DNA of 64,000 bases, taken from the NCBI GenBank assembly GCA_024449915.1, contig JAMZAV010006147.1, positions 62,001-126,000 on the forward strand, read 5' to 3'. The position numbers and the translations under genes were made by a program. Below the pieces are notes generated by a model, which had not been told where the DNA came from, made no database searches, and was given only the letters and a program-made list of their open reading frames with translations. Source of the stretch: Sweltsa coloradensis. Its lineage: Eukaryota > Arthropoda > Insecta > Plecoptera > Chloroperlidae. This document shows positions 63,981-64,000 of this stretch, piece after piece. Position 1 is the first letter of the stretch, and each line of letters opens with the position of its first letter.

Positions 63981-64000
63981 ACTTAAGCGGATAGCAACTC

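Overview
This window is repeat-dominated, AT-rich animal DNA, most likely from an invertebrate. The evidence is a degenerate BEL/Pao retrotransposon (a metazoan-restricted lineage), three non-LTR retrotransposon remnants, two tRNA-headed SINE families, a C2H2 zinc-finger gene of about 18 fingers with splice-site-like edges, and several families of small rolling-circle-type elements. I cannot fix the phylum from the sequence alone. No prokaryotic gene organisation, CRISPR array, rRNA or intact free-standing tRNA gene was seen. Stretches 1-2500, 17800-31000 and above all 57000-63440 are full of expanded or collapsed homopolymers. These look like uncorrected long-read consensus, so many frameshifts may be technical rather than biological.

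Layout. 1-2500: poor-quality sequence with nothing recognised. 2502-2831: long foldback element. 2880-3540: AT microsatellites and a 192-bp tandem repeat. 3575-5824: copies of the small element R2 flanking a minus-strand coding exon (4091-5641) for a SUMO-consensus-rich protein. 5722-8372: R2 and R3 elements. 8375-11110: LINE1 (minus). 11110-11643: R2. 12034-17745: BEL/Pao element (plus). 18080-18990: retropepsin fragment (minus). 18970-19390: tandem repeat of about 160 bp. 20027-24345: SINE copies and a dense cluster of R1/R2. 24900-26300: satellite array 1. 27450-30300: LINE2 (plus). 30398-31798: two R3 copies in tandem. 31961-35940: nested R1/R2 copies with LINE3 (minus). 35935-36560: 62/125-bp dimeric tandem repeat. 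38830-41190: satellite array 2, inverted relative to array 1. 41785-42717: best R3 copy. 42862-46890: R1 copies and SINE-A/SINE-B. 47809-47928: MITE. 48178-48532: foldback. 50607-52232: DNA-transposon-like element. 52533-54236: zinc-finger gene (minus). 54745-54928: near-perfect hairpin. 54976-56475: SINE-A and other repeats. 57000-63440: unreliable sequence. 63448-63980: R1.

Host genes. Only two stretches look like host coding sequence, the zinc-finger gene and the SUMO-motif exon, both on the minus strand. The second may be the N-terminal exon of another nuclear regulator, but no finger domain is present beside it.

Most notable observation. The three interspersed families R1, R2 and R3 share one 3' architecture: a hairpin with stem AACGC/GCGTT followed by TTTCCTAG and then T. 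In R1 and R3 the 5'-terminal sequence is repeated in inverse orientation just before that hairpin. The inverted pair differs between families and copies but stays complementary (TTGGATGAGCG/CGCTCATCCAA in R1; TAAGCGAG/CTCGCTTA or TTGAGCGAG/CTCGCTCAA in R3); in R2 the match is only partial. With internal core repeats (about 155 bp in R1, about 313 bp in R3) and a head-to-tail dimer, this is the known layout of Helentron-associated, DINE-1-like non-autonomous elements. The family assignments here are inference from structure.
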